Assembly (NCBI GenBank): GCA_025594325.1
Contig: JANHCV010000004.1
Coordinates: 1,612,001-1,676,000 of the forward strand
Reading direction: 5' to 3'
DNA from: Blastocladiella emersonii ATCC 22665
Taxonomy: Eukaryota; Blastocladiomycota; Blastocladiomycetes; Blastocladiales; Blastocladiaceae
DNA length: 64,000 bases
Shown in pieces: positions 53,143 to 62,730 of this stretch (positions are counted from its first letter, which is position 1; each line of letters starts with the position of its first letter). Both the position numbers and the translations under genes were made by a program. The notes below the pieces were generated by a model. The model saw only the letters and a program-made list of their open reading frames with translations. It was not told the origin of the DNA and did no database searches.

Positions 53143-56100
53143 ATGGTGGCCTCTGCCACCGAGCCATCGGCCGACCCGGCACTCTCGCCCATGGACGCTG
53201 CGCTCCCGGCCACGCCGACCACGCCGAGCGCGTCCCACGCCGACGAGGATGCCGAGGTCTCCGCCGTTCTCGAGCGCGCTTCGGCCGCACCATCGCGGTC
53301 GCCCGCCGGCGGCGTCCGCCACAGTCCCTCGCGCATGAGCCACCATCAGCTCGCGTCCGAGCCCGGCCTCGACATGATCCAGGAGTCGAACCTCGAGGAC
53401 GATGGCGCCGCCAACTCGCTCCCGCGCCCGCCGCGGACCCCCGAGCCGCCGCAGTCGCTCGACGCCTACCTCGCGACCTACGCGAGCGCCGCCGCCGCCA
53501 TTGCCGCTGCCGCCGGCGACTCGTCGTCGGGCCTCGGCTTCTACCACACCGCGGCCTCCGCGGCCCCGCCTGCGGTGGCCGTCAGCTCCGACGAGGAACC
53601 TCCCAGCGTCACGGGCATCCCCAGCGACGACGACTGGACGCACCCGGCATCGCCGTCCGCCCGCCCGCGCGTCCTTCTCTCGCCCACCGCCGTGCCCGCA
53701 TCCGTCGTCGCGGCCGGCGTTCCGCTGCTCCAGGTCAAGCGCCCGCTCGCGTTCCCGACCGTCGATGACCAGGTCCCCTCGACGGCCCCGCCCGCTGTGG
53801 TCGTCGATGAGGCCGAGCCCGAGCCTATTGAGCGGGTCGTGTCGCCCTCGCCGCCCGCGCCCGTCAAGGGCAAGGGTAAAGCCAAAGGCGCCGCTGGCGC
53901 CGTTGCCAAGGACACGGCCAAGCCGACGCGGTCCATTGTCGGCGCGCGCCGTGGCTCCGCCACCGCGGCCACAGCTGCGTCGACGGCCAAGGCGCAGGCG
54001 GCTGCGAAACCAAAGGTCACCACGAGCAAACCCGCCAAGCAGCCGTCCACGTCGCCCGCCCCCGCGCGCTCGACTACCGGCAGCAGCGTCATCACATCCC
54101 CGACGGGTCCCGCCCCGCGCGCCCTGTCGACCGTCTCGGGCGCGTCGCGCCGCAGCAGCAGCGCCGCCGGTCCCTCGGCCGTCGGCTCCTCCTCGGCGGC
54201 CTCGCTCGCCAACCTCCCGGCCTTCGCCGGCCCGCCCACGCGCCCTGGCGGCGCCGTCCACCACAGCACCAAGCGCCTGTCGCAGTTTGTCGAGCCCGAC
54301 GCCATGAGCATGCCGCGGTTCCCCGACCAGGACATGGCGCGGCTCTACGTGCGCCACGGCACCGCGTCGTTTGTCGGCTCCACGCCTGCCGCGTCCATGG
54401 TGTCGTCCGCCGGTCGCAACGGCGGCGGGCAGTCGGTGCACGACGACCGGTACTCGGTCGTCTCGGACCTCCTCATGGACTCGGTTTCGGTCGCCGGCGG
54501 GCAGCGCGCGAGCACGATCGGCGGCCGCGGCGTGACGCCCGCGGCGGCCGCGGCGCTCGGCATGCACCTCGGCAACGGCAGCGCGGCGACCACGGCGGCC
54601 GGGTCGGACCCGGACCGCCCGCTGTTCCCCATCACGCTGCCGCCCGCGGGCACGTCGCACCACGTGTGCCAGTGGGAGCTGTCCGTGTGCTGCCACGAGT
54701 GGCAGGACCCGAGCCCCACGATCCGGCGCGCGCCGCGCCTGTGCGGGCAGCGGTTCAACTCGGGCGACGCCCTGTACAAGCACCTGGTCGAGGCGCACTC
54801 GGGCGTCAACACGGCTGACCGGTGCGGGTTCTGCCACTGGCGCGGGTGCCTCAAGGTGTTCCGCAACTCGTCAAAGTACCTCCGCAAGGACCACTTCAAG
54901 AAGCACATCACCGAGCTCGTCGAGTACGTCTGCCTCGACTGCGGCCGCATCTGCGAAAAGGACTACGGGTCCGGGCGGCATATCTGCCGCGACCCGAGCC
55001 ACCAGTCGGGCGCCGCCGCGCTCCACGCCGACCTCGCGGCTGCTGCTGCGGCCGCCGCCGGGTCGTCGACGGGCGGGTCCATGGTCGACGGCGCGTTCCG
55101 CCGGCCCTCGATCGCCAGCTCCGAGTCCATGGGCGGCGACGACCTGTCCTCGGACGCCAGCCACCAGCACCTCGCCGTCCCGCCCCCGGCACCCGGCCAC
55201 CACGTCACCCGTATCGGCGTCCGCCGCGCCTCGGGCGTCGCGTCCGGCCTGCTCTCCACCATTGTCTCGGCCGGCACCTCGCCCGCGTCCACGCCGTCGC
55301 CCGTCCACGACGGGCCCGCGTCGCCTACGCGTTCCAGCGTGCGCCGCCCGTCGAGCGCGGGCACCCTCCCGCCGCCGCACTCGGGCACGCCGTCGCTCCA
55401 CGACGAGCTCCTCGTCGGTCCCGAGGATGGCCTCGCGGCACCCGGCTCGTCGTCGATGCACAGCCGCAAGGCGTCCAGCTCGGTCGAGGAGTGGGTCCGC
55501 AACGACGCCGTGTCGGCTATCCGCCGCGTCTCCCCCACAGCCCCGTCCGCGGCACCGTCGACCGTCAACGACCCGCTGTTCGCCGAGATCGACGAAGTCG
55601 ACCAGGCGCTCGGCACCCTCGACGGGGTCGCGCCCGCTCACGGTCATGGCCCGCGCAAGCTGTCGCTCGACGCGGTCCCCGCCGGCATGTCCGCGGCCGA
55701 GTTCCTCGCGCAGCACATTGACCCGGCGCTGTTCGCCGAGCTCGAGCGGCTGCTCGACGCCAAGAAGCGCGCGGCGTCGCCCGTGCCCGCGCCGGCGACG
55801 ATGTCGGAGGCGGCTACCGTTGCCGTGGCCGCGATCCCCGCCGTCGAAACGTCCGAGTGGGGCATCCAGACGTCCCCGCCCGCGAGCCCCGAGCTCGCGC
55901 CCGTCGAGGACCTCGTGTCCAGCGGCACGGGTACCGCCGAGCCCGTCGCCGACTCGCCCGACGCGTTCCCGCTCACGCAGCTCGCCGAGATCGCGGAGCT
56001 CGTCCTCGACCGACTCGGCGGCCTGCAGGCGGCGAGCGACGCGCAGAGCGTTGCGATCCAGGCGCTCCTCGACGGGCAGGCGCCGCTGCGGTCGGTCCCC

Positions 56101-58854
56101 GCGACGCTCGTCGACGTCGTCCAGGCGCTCTCGCTCATCGCCAAGTCCTCGGCCAGCGTCACGGACCGGCTCACGGCCGTCGACACCCTCGTGGCGTCGC
56201 TGTCCGAGGCCGGGTCCGAGATCCACCCGCCGCGGTCGCCCGCGTCCTTTTCGTTCCGCATCGAGCACGACTCGGACGTGCTGAGCGACGAGGACGAGGA
56301 CGAGGAGGATGATGAGGATGAGGACGGGCGGCGCGACGCGTGGATCCGCACGGCGTCCGGGCTCCGCCGCCCGAGCACCGTCGGGTCCCGCCACTCGCAC
56401 CCGCGCCGCCGCCGCAGCTCCGCCGTCTCGGCCGCGTCGCGGTCACCCTCGGCGTCGGGCCGCGACCGGTACCCGTCACGCAGCCGCCGCGGCTCGTCTG
56501 CGTGCGCCGCACAGCCGGTGCTCGCGCGGAAGCTCAGCGCGGCACAGCTCGAGCTCGCGCACAAGCGGTCCGCGTCGTCCATCGGGTCCCGCCACCACCA
56601 CCGCGGGAGCAGCGGGAGCGATGACGAGTACGAGCAGCGCGAGCAGCAGCAGAAGGCCAAGGAAGTCGCCGCGGTCGTGTCCCGCGCGGTTGCCGCGGAA
56701 ACGCGCGACGCGCTGGTCTCCGTGGCGGCGTCGCTCGCGCAGCAGGCCGACGCGACGGCGCAGGTCCTCAACGAGGTGCAGGCGCAGTCCGAGGCCGTCG
56801 ACGGGAAGCTCACGGAGTTCCAGGACGAGCTCGCGATGCGGCTCGAGATGCTCGAGGAGCAGGCGCAGCAGCGCGACGAGCAGTTTGCCGGGTTCACGCA
56901 GTCGCTCATGGCCACGTTCGCGTCCCACATGGCCGCCATGGAGCAGCGGTACAACGCGCTCATGGGCCAGTTCGAGGCGCTCCAGGCCAACCGCGCCCGC
57001 CGGCTGTCGTGGTCGCCGAGCCAGCCGCCGCCGCCGCCCGCACTCGGCGAGAGTAAGGCCGTCATGGCGGGCCCGCCCGAGTCGGCTGAGATGGGCGTGG
57101 GTAGCGCGCGCCACTCGCTCGTCGATATGGGCGTCGGGACCTCAGCCCCGTCATCGCCCCGCGTCGTTCCCACCGACCCCGAGGTCACGACCACCACGGT
57201 CACCATGGTCGCCGTCAGCACCTCGACGACCACGTCGCCCACGCGCGCCGGCTTCTTCGAGGAGGTCAACGCCGACGGCACCCCGGCCTCACCTGCGCGG
57301 TCCCGCGCGTCGTCGGTCATCTCGGACCTCGTCCGCCGCGCGTCTACGACGTCGATTGTCAGCCGCATCATCACCGTGACCAGCCGCAGCAGCTCGCCGC
57401 CTGCGTCACCGACCAAGGCTTCGGCGCCCGAGTTTGAGGAGATCGAGGAGCCCGCCGCCGCTGCTGATCTCGCGGCGGCTCCGGCCCACGACGAGGCTGA
57501 CCGCGAGGCCGCCGAGGACGAGATCATGTCCTTCTTTTCGCTCAACCGCCGGCGCACGCTCGAGCGGTACGAGCCCAAGAAGGTGATCGTGCCCATCACG
57601 CTCGCGTCGCCCACGTCAGCGTCCGGCGGGTCGCCCGCATCGCCTACCTTCTCCGTGTCGTCGCTGCGCCGGTCCGGGTCGCGCATGAGCTACATGGGCT
57701 CGGCGTCGAGCTCGTACGGCGGCGGCAGTGGCAACATGCACAACCGGTCCTCGACCAGTCTCCGCACCACGACGTCGACGCTCGCGCCCGTCCAGGACAC
57801 CGACGAGCCCGAGGCCGCCGTCCCCAAAGTCCCGACCATCCCGCTCGCGACGCCCGCGCCCACGCCCATGGTCCCCGCGCTCACCTCGTTTGCGCGCCCG
57901 CTCACGCCGCCGCCGACCGCGTCGCAGTCCATGACGTCGTCGTTCGCGTCGACGCCCGGCAGCACCGCGACGCGCGGCCGGATGGCTGATGCCGCCGCAA
58001 TGCAGCGCCCGCCGTCGCCGCCCGCCCCAGCGCTCGCGGCCGACGCCGTGTCGCCAATGCGCCAGCGCCGCCTGAGTTCCGGCAGCAACGGCAGCCACCG
58101 CCGCGGCGTGTCCGTCGAGGCGACGAGCGACGGCGTCAGCGCGTTCGCGTCGCCCGCCACGTCGACGATCCTCGCGCCCGCTGCCGTCAAGCCGCAGGCG
58201 CCGTCCCCGCCGCCGTCGCCGACCGCGTCCCGCGCACTCTCCCGGCCCACGGCCACGGCTGCCGCCGGATCCGGCGCCGCGTCCATCATCTCGCGCAGCT
58301 TCGTCAGCACGAGCACCGGGTCGCAGCGGCCGCTGACGCTCGGGTACTCGACGATGCTCGAGGTCGATATCCCGAGCAGCAGCACCAAGTCGGTCGCGGC
58401 GCGGTCCACTGAGCACGGCGTGCAGTCATCCCCGCCCCTCTCGCCAATCCCCTCGCCGCCCGCCGCCACGGCCGCCGCGCCCGGCGCCCGCATGCACGTG
58501 CAGGTGGTCCCGACGAGCCCGCCGCCGACGGCCACGCAGCACGTCGTGTACGTGGACCGCGTGGTGCTGACGGCGGCCGAGGACGAGGCGCAGCGCGTGC
58601 GCCAGGCGAATGCGCAGGCGCAGGCACGGCGGCGCGGGTCGCCGCCGCTGTCCGCGGCGTCCACGACCATCAACCACTACCATTTGTCGGCGGCGCCCGC
58701 CCTGCCGCCGCAAGCCGCCGAGCCCGAGCGCCGCAAGAAGAAGAAGAAGGGCGCCGGCCGGCTCTGGGCTATGCTCAAGCGCGTGTTCCGCAAGCCCAGC
58801 GGGAACGCGCGGAGTGTTCGGATCGAGGTGCCGCGCGCGACGGCGGCGGACTAG
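53143..58854 (+). CDS. Large zinc-finger and coiled-coil protein, unknown function
   Basis: Single-exon gene of 1903 residues with a strong GCCATGG start. Most is Ser/Ala/Pro-rich and disordered. A Cys/His-rich module lies at about residues 505-620: VCQWELSVCCHEW, LCGQRFNSGDALYKHLVEAH, CGFCHWRGCLKVF, then KDHFKKHI and YVCLDCGRIC. The spacing suggests two or three C2H2-type fingers of the C-x-W-x(2)-C kind plus one Cys-rich knuckle, as in GLI/ZIC-like fingers, but it is irregular. An acidic run (EDEDEEDDEDEDG near 1048) precedes an Arg/Ser-rich part. A coiled coil spans about 1165-1285. The C-terminus has a KKKKKGAGRLWAMLKRVFRK basic amphipathic segment that could be a nuclear signal or membrane anchor. 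A transcription regulator is plausible, not shown. Confidence 0.75.
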   Translation: MVASATEPSADPALSPMDAALPATPTTPSASHADEDAEVSAVLERASAAPSRSPAGGVRHSPSRMSHHQLASEPGLDMIQESNLEDDGAANSLPRPPRTPEPPQSLDAYLATYASAAAAIAAAAGDSSSGLGFYHTAASAAPPAVAVSSDEEPPSVTGIPSDDDWTHPASPSARPRVLLSPTAVPASVVAAGVPLLQVKRPLAFPTVDDQVPSTAPPAVVVDEAEPEPIERVVSPSPPAPVKGKGKAKGAAGAVAKDTAKPTRSIVGARRGSATAATAASTAKAQAAAKPKVTTSKPAKQPSTSPAPARSTTGSSVITSPTGPAPRALSTVSGASRRSSSAAGPSAVGSSSAASLANLPAFAGPPTRPGGAVHHSTKRLSQFVEPDAMSMPRFPDQDMARLYVRHGTASFVGSTPAASMVSSAGRNGGGQSVHDDRYSVVSDLLMDSVSVAGGQRASTIGGRGVTPAAAAALGMHLGNGSAATTAAGSDPDRPLFPITLPPAGTSHHVCQWELSVCCHEWQDPSPTIRRAPRLCGQRFNSGDALYKHLVEAHSGVNTADRCGFCHWRGCLKVFRNSSKYLRKDHFKKHITELVEYVCLDCGRICEKDYGSGRHICRDPSHQSGAAALHADLAAAAAAAAGSSTGGSMVDGAFRRPSIASSESMGGDDLSSDASHQHLAVPPPAPGHHVTRIGVRRASGVASGLLSTIVSAGTSPASTPSPVHDGPASPTRSSVRRPSSAGTLPPPHSGTPSLHDELLVGPEDGLAAPGSSSMHSRKASSSVEEWVRNDAVSAIRRVSPTAPSAAPSTVNDPLFAEIDEVDQALGTLDGVAPAHGHGPRKLSLDAVPAGMSAAEFLAQHIDPALFAELERLLDAKKRAASPVPAPATMSEAATVAVAAIPAVETSEWGIQTSPPASPELAPVEDLVSSGTGTAEPVADSPDAFPLTQLAEIAELVLDRLGGLQAASDAQSVAIQALLDGQAPLRSVPATLVDVVQALSLIAKSSASVTDRLTAVDTLVASLSEAGSEIHPPRSPASFSFRIEHDSDVLSDEDEDEEDDEDEDGRRDAWIRTASGLRRPSTVGSRHSHPRRRRSSAVSAASRSPSASGRDRYPSRSRRGSSACAAQPVLARKLSAAQLELAHKRSASSIGSRHHHRGSSGSDDEYEQREQQQKAKEVAAVVSRAVAAETRDALVSVAASLAQQADATAQVLNEVQAQSEAVDGKLTEFQDELAMRLEMLEEQAQQRDEQFAGFTQSLMATFASHMAAMEQRYNALMGQFEALQANRARRLSWSPSQPPPPPALGESKAVMAGPPESAEMGVGSARHSLVDMGVGTSAPSSPRVVPTDPEVTTTTVTMVAVSTSTTTSPTRAGFFEEVNADGTPASPARSRASSVISDLVRRASTTSIVSRIITVTSRSSSPPASPTKASAPEFEEIEEPAAAADLAAAPAHDEADREAAEDEIMSFFSLNRRRTLERYEPKKVIVPITLASPTSASGGSPASPTFSVSSLRRSGSRMSYMGSASSSYGGGSGNMHNRSSTSLRTTTSTLAPVQDTDEPEAAVPKVPTIPLATPAPTPMVPALTSFARPLTPPPTASQSMTSSFASTPGSTATRGRMADAAAMQRPPSPPAPALAADAVSPMRQRRLSSGSNGSHRRGVSVEATSDGVSAFASPATSTILAPAAVKPQAPSPPPSPTASRALSRPTATAAAGSGAASIISRSFVSTSTGSQRPLTLGYSTMLEVDIPSSSTKSVAARSTEHGVQSSPPLSPIPSPPAATAAAPGARMHVQVVPTSPPPTATQHVVYVDRVVLTAAEDEAQRVRQANAQAQARRRGSPPLSAASTTINHYHLSAAPALPPQAAEPERRKKKKKGAGRLWAMLKRVFRKPSGNARSVRIEVPRATAAD

Positions 58855-59134
58855 TTTTGTGTGTTTTGTGTGTTCCATGCCCTCCCCTCCCACCACCCCC
58901 CTTTTTGTGTCCTAGCATCTGTAGTCTCTCGCTGCGCAGCAATAGAAGTGCCTCTCCATTCACTCACCCGCACGAGTCGCCAAGTGATGGCTGAAGGCAG
59001 CGACGACGCGCGCCGACACGCGCGTCGCCCAGCTCGAGTCGCGCCGCGCCACAGCCACCCATGAGATTGACTAGCGTAAGGTGATATATATGGGGTGTTG
59101 AAAGCTAATACTACTACCTCTGCGAGCCACGTCC
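58855..59134. other. Convergent 3' spacer zinc-finger gene / acyl-CoA synthetase
   Basis: A 280-bp spacer, clearly less GC-rich than its surroundings, with TTTTGTGTGTTTTGTGTG just after the zinc-finger stop. It must hold both 3' ends. No canonical poly(A) hexamer is seen. Confidence 0.4.
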
Positions 59135-61309
59135 TCATGCGGCCGCCTTGTAAGCCTTCTCGATCTCGGACTTATACTTGTTGTTGATGTTGCGGCGCTG
59201 GAGCTTCATGGCGGCCGTGAGCATCTCGTTCTGGGGCGTCCACTCCTCGTCGGCGAGGATGACGGCCTTGGGGTACTCGGCGGGCGCGAGGCCGTTCGAC
59301 TTGGCGATGGTCGCCAAATCCTTGACGATGGCAGCGCGCACGCGGTCGTCGTGGCACAGCTGCTCGACCGACGTGCTGTCGACATCGATGCCGAGCTTGC
59401 CGGCGAGCGTCTTGACCATGGGCGGGTGCGGGTTGCCGATCGCGATGGCGAACGAGCGCTCCGGGTCGGCGTAGATGCACACCTTGGCGAGGTAGTGACA
59501 GGCAGCGTAGATGGACTCGAGCTTCTCGAGGGCAATGTACTCGCCGTTGGACAGCTTGACGAGGTTCTTGCGGCGGTCAATGAGCGACAGCGTGCCGTCC
59601 GGGTTGATGCGGCCGACGTCGCCCGTCTTGAACCACCCGTCCTCGGTCATGGCCTCGCGCGTCAGCTCGGGCTGCTTGAAGTACCCGCGCATGATCGAGG
59701 GCCCGCGCAGGAGCACCTCGCCCGTCGGCGGCTCGGCCGTCGCCGAGTAGCCCGCCTCGGGCACGTCGATCAGCTTGTACTCGACGCACGGCATGGGCGC
59801 GCCGACGTTCTTGGTCGCGAACCCGAACTCGGGCGTCAGCACCGCCGTCAGACCCGCCGACTCGGTGGCGCCGAACCCGGCGATCAAAGGGCACAGGATC
59901 GACGAGATGAACAGCTGGGTGTCGGCCGACAGCGGGGCGCCGCCCGAGATGGCGAGCTTGAGGCGGCCGCCCGTCTCCTGGCGGATCTTGTTGAAGATGA
60001 GCGAGTCGGGGACGAACGAGTACTTTGACCCGCGCAGCAGCTGCATCTGCTTGAGCTTGAGGGCGGCGTTGACCGTGGCCTGGACGGCGCGCGGGAGGGA
60101 GCGCAGCTTGGACTCGATGCCCTTGGTGATGGCGCCCCAGACGGCGGGCACCCCCGCCATGACGTCGGGCTTGAGCGTCTTGAGGTCGCCGTGGCAGTTG
60201 CGGCAGCTCGAGTCGAGCAGGGTCTTGGGGTTGCCGTACCCGAGGCGCGCGCCCTTGTAGATGGCGTAGCACTCGACCATGAGCTCGAGCACGTGGGCGA
60301 GCGGCAGGTACGCGAGGTACACGTCGTCGGGGTTGACGAGCTCGCCGACCGACCCGTCGGCGCCCGCCATGGCCGCCAGCATGTTGCCGTGGGTCAGCTC
60401 GACGCCCTTGGGGTTGCCCGTCGACCCGCTCGTGTACATGATGCACGCGAGGTCCGTCGGCTCCGGGTGCGTCGCGTCGATCGGGTTGAGCGTGCCCTCG
60501 GCGATCAGGTGCTCGAGCGAGACAACGGTGAGGTGCGGGGCGGCGGCCTTAAGGGCGTCGAGCTGGTCGGCGGGCACCTCGCCGTCGTACACGATGACGC
60601 GCAGGTGCGTCGCCTTGGCGGCGACCTTGGTGATGATCGGGATGTGGTGGTTGTTGCAGAAGACGGCGGGCACCTCGGCCTCGTTGAGCGAGTACAGCAG
60701 ACCGTCGGCGCCGAGCGTGTCGTAGGCGGTGGTGATGGTGATGGCCTGCGAGTAGCACCCGTTGGCGACGAGCGTCCACTCGCGCGAGGTCGCGGCCCAC
60801 ACGCACAGGCGGTCGACGCGCGGGCGCAGGCCGAGGCGCACGAGCCCGGCGCCGATCTTGGCGGCGGTGATGGCGCACTCCTCGGCGGTCATCCACTCGT
60901 AGGGCCCGAGCTCAAAGTAGGTCCACTCCTTGGTGGTCACGACCTGCTTGCCGTCGACGACCTTGGTGATCTCCTTTTGCTCGCGGTGCGTCTTGTACAG
61001 GCGGCGGCGGCCGAGCATCTGGCGGTGCGGGTTGTAGGCGCGCGCGTACGGCATCAGGTCGGCCAGCGTGCGCAGCTCCATGCCCTCGACCAGCGACTTT
61101 GGCCGCTGCAGCAGGCCGTCGGCGGCCAGGTAGTGCCGGATCGTCGGCGACTCGCCGCCCGCCGGGTGCTCGCTCGGGATCGACAGGATCTTGCCCGCGG
61201 CCTTGCTCGTCGACGCCGAGCCCTGCGCGTACACGGTGGCGGTGGCGGCGGCGGCGACCGTCGTCGCGGCGGCGGCGATCATGCCGGGGGACAGCACGTT
61301 GGATGCCAT
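59135..61309 (-). CDS. Long-chain acyl-CoA synthetase
   Basis: Single-exon gene of 724 residues, in the size range of fungal Faa1/Faa4-type enzymes. It activates long-chain fatty acids with ATP and CoA for lipid synthesis and beta-oxidation. The AMP-binding P-loop is YTSGSTGNPKGVELTH. Later motifs are GFGATESAGL, DGWFKTGDVGRINPDG and the FACS signature ending RRKNLVKLSNGEYIALE. The C-terminal part has the conserved EEWTPQNEMLTAAMKLQR with the catalytic-region Lys. The N-terminus (about residues 8-29) is Ala/Thr-rich and mildly hydrophobic and may help membrane attachment. The start has a strong CACCATGG context; a TATATAA box lies 188 bases upstream. Membrane location (ER, lipid droplet or peroxisome) is undecided; no peroxisomal C-terminal signal is seen. 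Confidence 0.94.
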   Translation of the reverse strand: MASNVLSPGMIAAAATTVAAAATATVYAQGSASTSKAAGKILSIPSEHPAGGESPTIRHYLAADGLLQRPKSLVEGMELRTLADLMPYARAYNPHRQMLGRRRLYKTHREQKEITKVVDGKQVVTTKEWTYFELGPYEWMTAEECAITAAKIGAGLVRLGLRPRVDRLCVWAATSREWTLVANGCYSQAITITTAYDTLGADGLLYSLNEAEVPAVFCNNHHIPIITKVAAKATHLRVIVYDGEVPADQLDALKAAAPHLTVVSLEHLIAEGTLNPIDATHPEPTDLACIMYTSGSTGNPKGVELTHGNMLAAMAGADGSVGELVNPDDVYLAYLPLAHVLELMVECYAIYKGARLGYGNPKTLLDSSCRNCHGDLKTLKPDVMAGVPAVWGAITKGIESKLRSLPRAVQATVNAALKLKQMQLLRGSKYSFVPDSLIFNKIRQETGGRLKLAISGGAPLSADTQLFISSILCPLIAGFGATESAGLTAVLTPEFGFATKNVGAPMPCVEYKLIDVPEAGYSATAEPPTGEVLLRGPSIMRGYFKQPELTREAMTEDGWFKTGDVGRINPDGTLSLIDRRKNLVKLSNGEYIALEKLESIYAACHYLAKVCIYADPERSFAIAIGNPHPPMVKTLAGKLGIDVDSTSVEQLCHDDRVRAAIVKDLATIAKSNGLAPAEYPKAVILADEEWTPQNEMLTAAMKLQRRNINNKYKSEIEKAYKAAA

Positions 61310-62299
61310 GGTGGTGGTTGCGTCTAGTAGCAACGGAGGGCGACGTCGTCGTCAGCTTGCCCTCTCTGTCTTCATCGTCGAGTCCATGGCGCGTTGCATG
61401 CAGTACCAGCTTCGTGGCGGTGTGGGCTACGTTGGATAGGGGATCGGTGCCCTCGTGTGTTGGGAGAGCGTTGGGGAGGCGGGGGCGGACGCCGACTTAT
61501 ATACGGCCGCAGGGAGGGAGGGCGGGTCGGCGGGCGGCGACGCAGGGAGACACGCCCGTGATGGCGAGGGCCCCGCTTGCGTTGCGCGCCTCGTTTCTCC
61601 GTCGCCGACGGGCGCCGGTCGACGTCACTCCCTTCCCTCGCCGGCACCGACGCGCTCCCTATCTCGCGCGCGCCTTGAACACGGGCGCCCGTGGCTGGCT
61701 AACGATTACGGCCAAGCCCTGCCCAAGGCACACACACGCGCGCGCTCGACTGCATCATCGCCTCCCGTCCCGTCCCGTCCCTCCCGACCGCGTGCGCCAT
61801 CCGGCTCGGCGCAGCCGTCGGGGCCGTGCTTCCGCGCGTCGCCGCGATCACGCGGGGCAGGGCGACCGGCCCCCGCGAGTTCATGCGTGCGTGTCCCGCT
61901 CTTCATGCGCGCGCGGGGGTGGGGCCAGGACCCCTGTCCACGCCATCGCATGGCGCCGGGGCCTCCTGCAGGACGGGTCCGCGCGGGCCCCGTCACCGCG
62001 TTCCAGGATCAGCGAGGGCTCGCCGTGGTCTCTCAACACACACCATGCTCACCGCGACGCCGCGAGGATTGCGACGCGATGGGCTAGCGAGCTCGACCGA
62101 CAGGAACAACGGCGCTTGCGAGTTCCGGTGATGGGAACGCGTGCGCGGCGGGCAGCGGGGGAGTGACATCAGCGGCGCGAACTAATGAAATGGTGGCGCA
62201 GCCACGGCAAGGTAACGTCATGTCCTCGCTCTGATCTGAAACGGACCTGAAACAGCAACGCTACGGTTTGTGGACGGTCATTCACCTGTCAATGTCAAG
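61310..62299. promoter_or_regulatory. Promoter region of acyl-CoA synthetase and tRNA 5' flank
   Basis: The first 200 bases hold the leader and TATA box of the acyl-CoA synthetase. The remaining 800 bases have no recognisable gene; open frames lack domain character. Composition becomes less GC-rich over the last 150 bases, just before the tRNA gene. Confidence 0.4.
61497..61503 (-). promoter_or_regulatory. TATA box of acyl-CoA synthetase
   Basis: The minus strand reads TATATAA, 188 bases upstream of the start codon, in a GC-rich surround. Confidence 0.5.
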
Positions 62300-62371
62300 G
62301 GGGCTGTAGCTCAGTGGTAGAGCGTCTGCTTTGCATGCAGAAGGCCTCGAGTTCGATCCTCGACTGCTCCA
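62300..62371 (+). tRNA. tRNA-Ala (anticodon UGC)
   Basis: A complete intronless tRNA of 72 nt without encoded CCA. The anticodon stem TCTGC/GCAGA closes loop TTTGCAT, with anticodon TGC at 62332-62334. The T arm is TCGAG-TTCGATC-CTCGA. The acceptor stem GGGGCTG/CTGCTCC has the G3:U70 wobble that marks alanine tRNAs, and the discriminator is A. Position 6:67 is a U:U mismatch. A-box (TAGCTCAGTGG) and B-box (GTTCGATCC) promoter elements are internal. Confidence 0.97.
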
Positions 62372-62372
62372 C

Positions 62373-62376
62373 TTTT
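62373..62376 (+). terminator. Pol III terminator of tRNA-Ala
   Basis: A TTTT run starts two bases after the tRNA discriminator base, the normal RNA polymerase III stop. Confidence 0.75.
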
Positions 62377-62730
62377 CTTGTTCGTACTTTTGCCCCTGGA
62401 TCATCGCAAGCAACCGCACGGACCTGACCAACCCGGCCGGCCCGCAGGGGACCAAGACCGGCGGCTTTGACGCACCGAGCCGACGAAGACCCATGAACTT
62501 TCTCCACCTCCTTTGCGGCAGATCACTTAACGCTCGACACTGATCGGCCATCGAGCGCCACTGGCGCACCGCGTAACCTCTGACGCACTGGCGCCACAGG
62601 CCATCCGAGTTTCGCGGCTCACGGATCCTTGGCCACCGTGCCCCGCGACCACGGCCACGGCCATATAAAGCCAGCGTGTCTCTCCTCCCGCAACCCTGCA
62701 AACGGCTGGCCGTCCCACGCAATCATCATC
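62377..62730. promoter_or_regulatory. Spacer tRNA-Ala / secreted protein gene
   Basis: A 354-bp region of nearly balanced composition that holds the promoter of the secreted protein gene, including its TATA box. No other gene is seen. Confidence 0.45.
62664..62670 (+). promoter_or_regulatory. TATA box of the secreted protein gene
   Basis: TATAAAG, 67 bases before the ATG. This is the best-placed TATA element of the window and predicts a leader of only about 35 bases. Confidence 0.6.
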
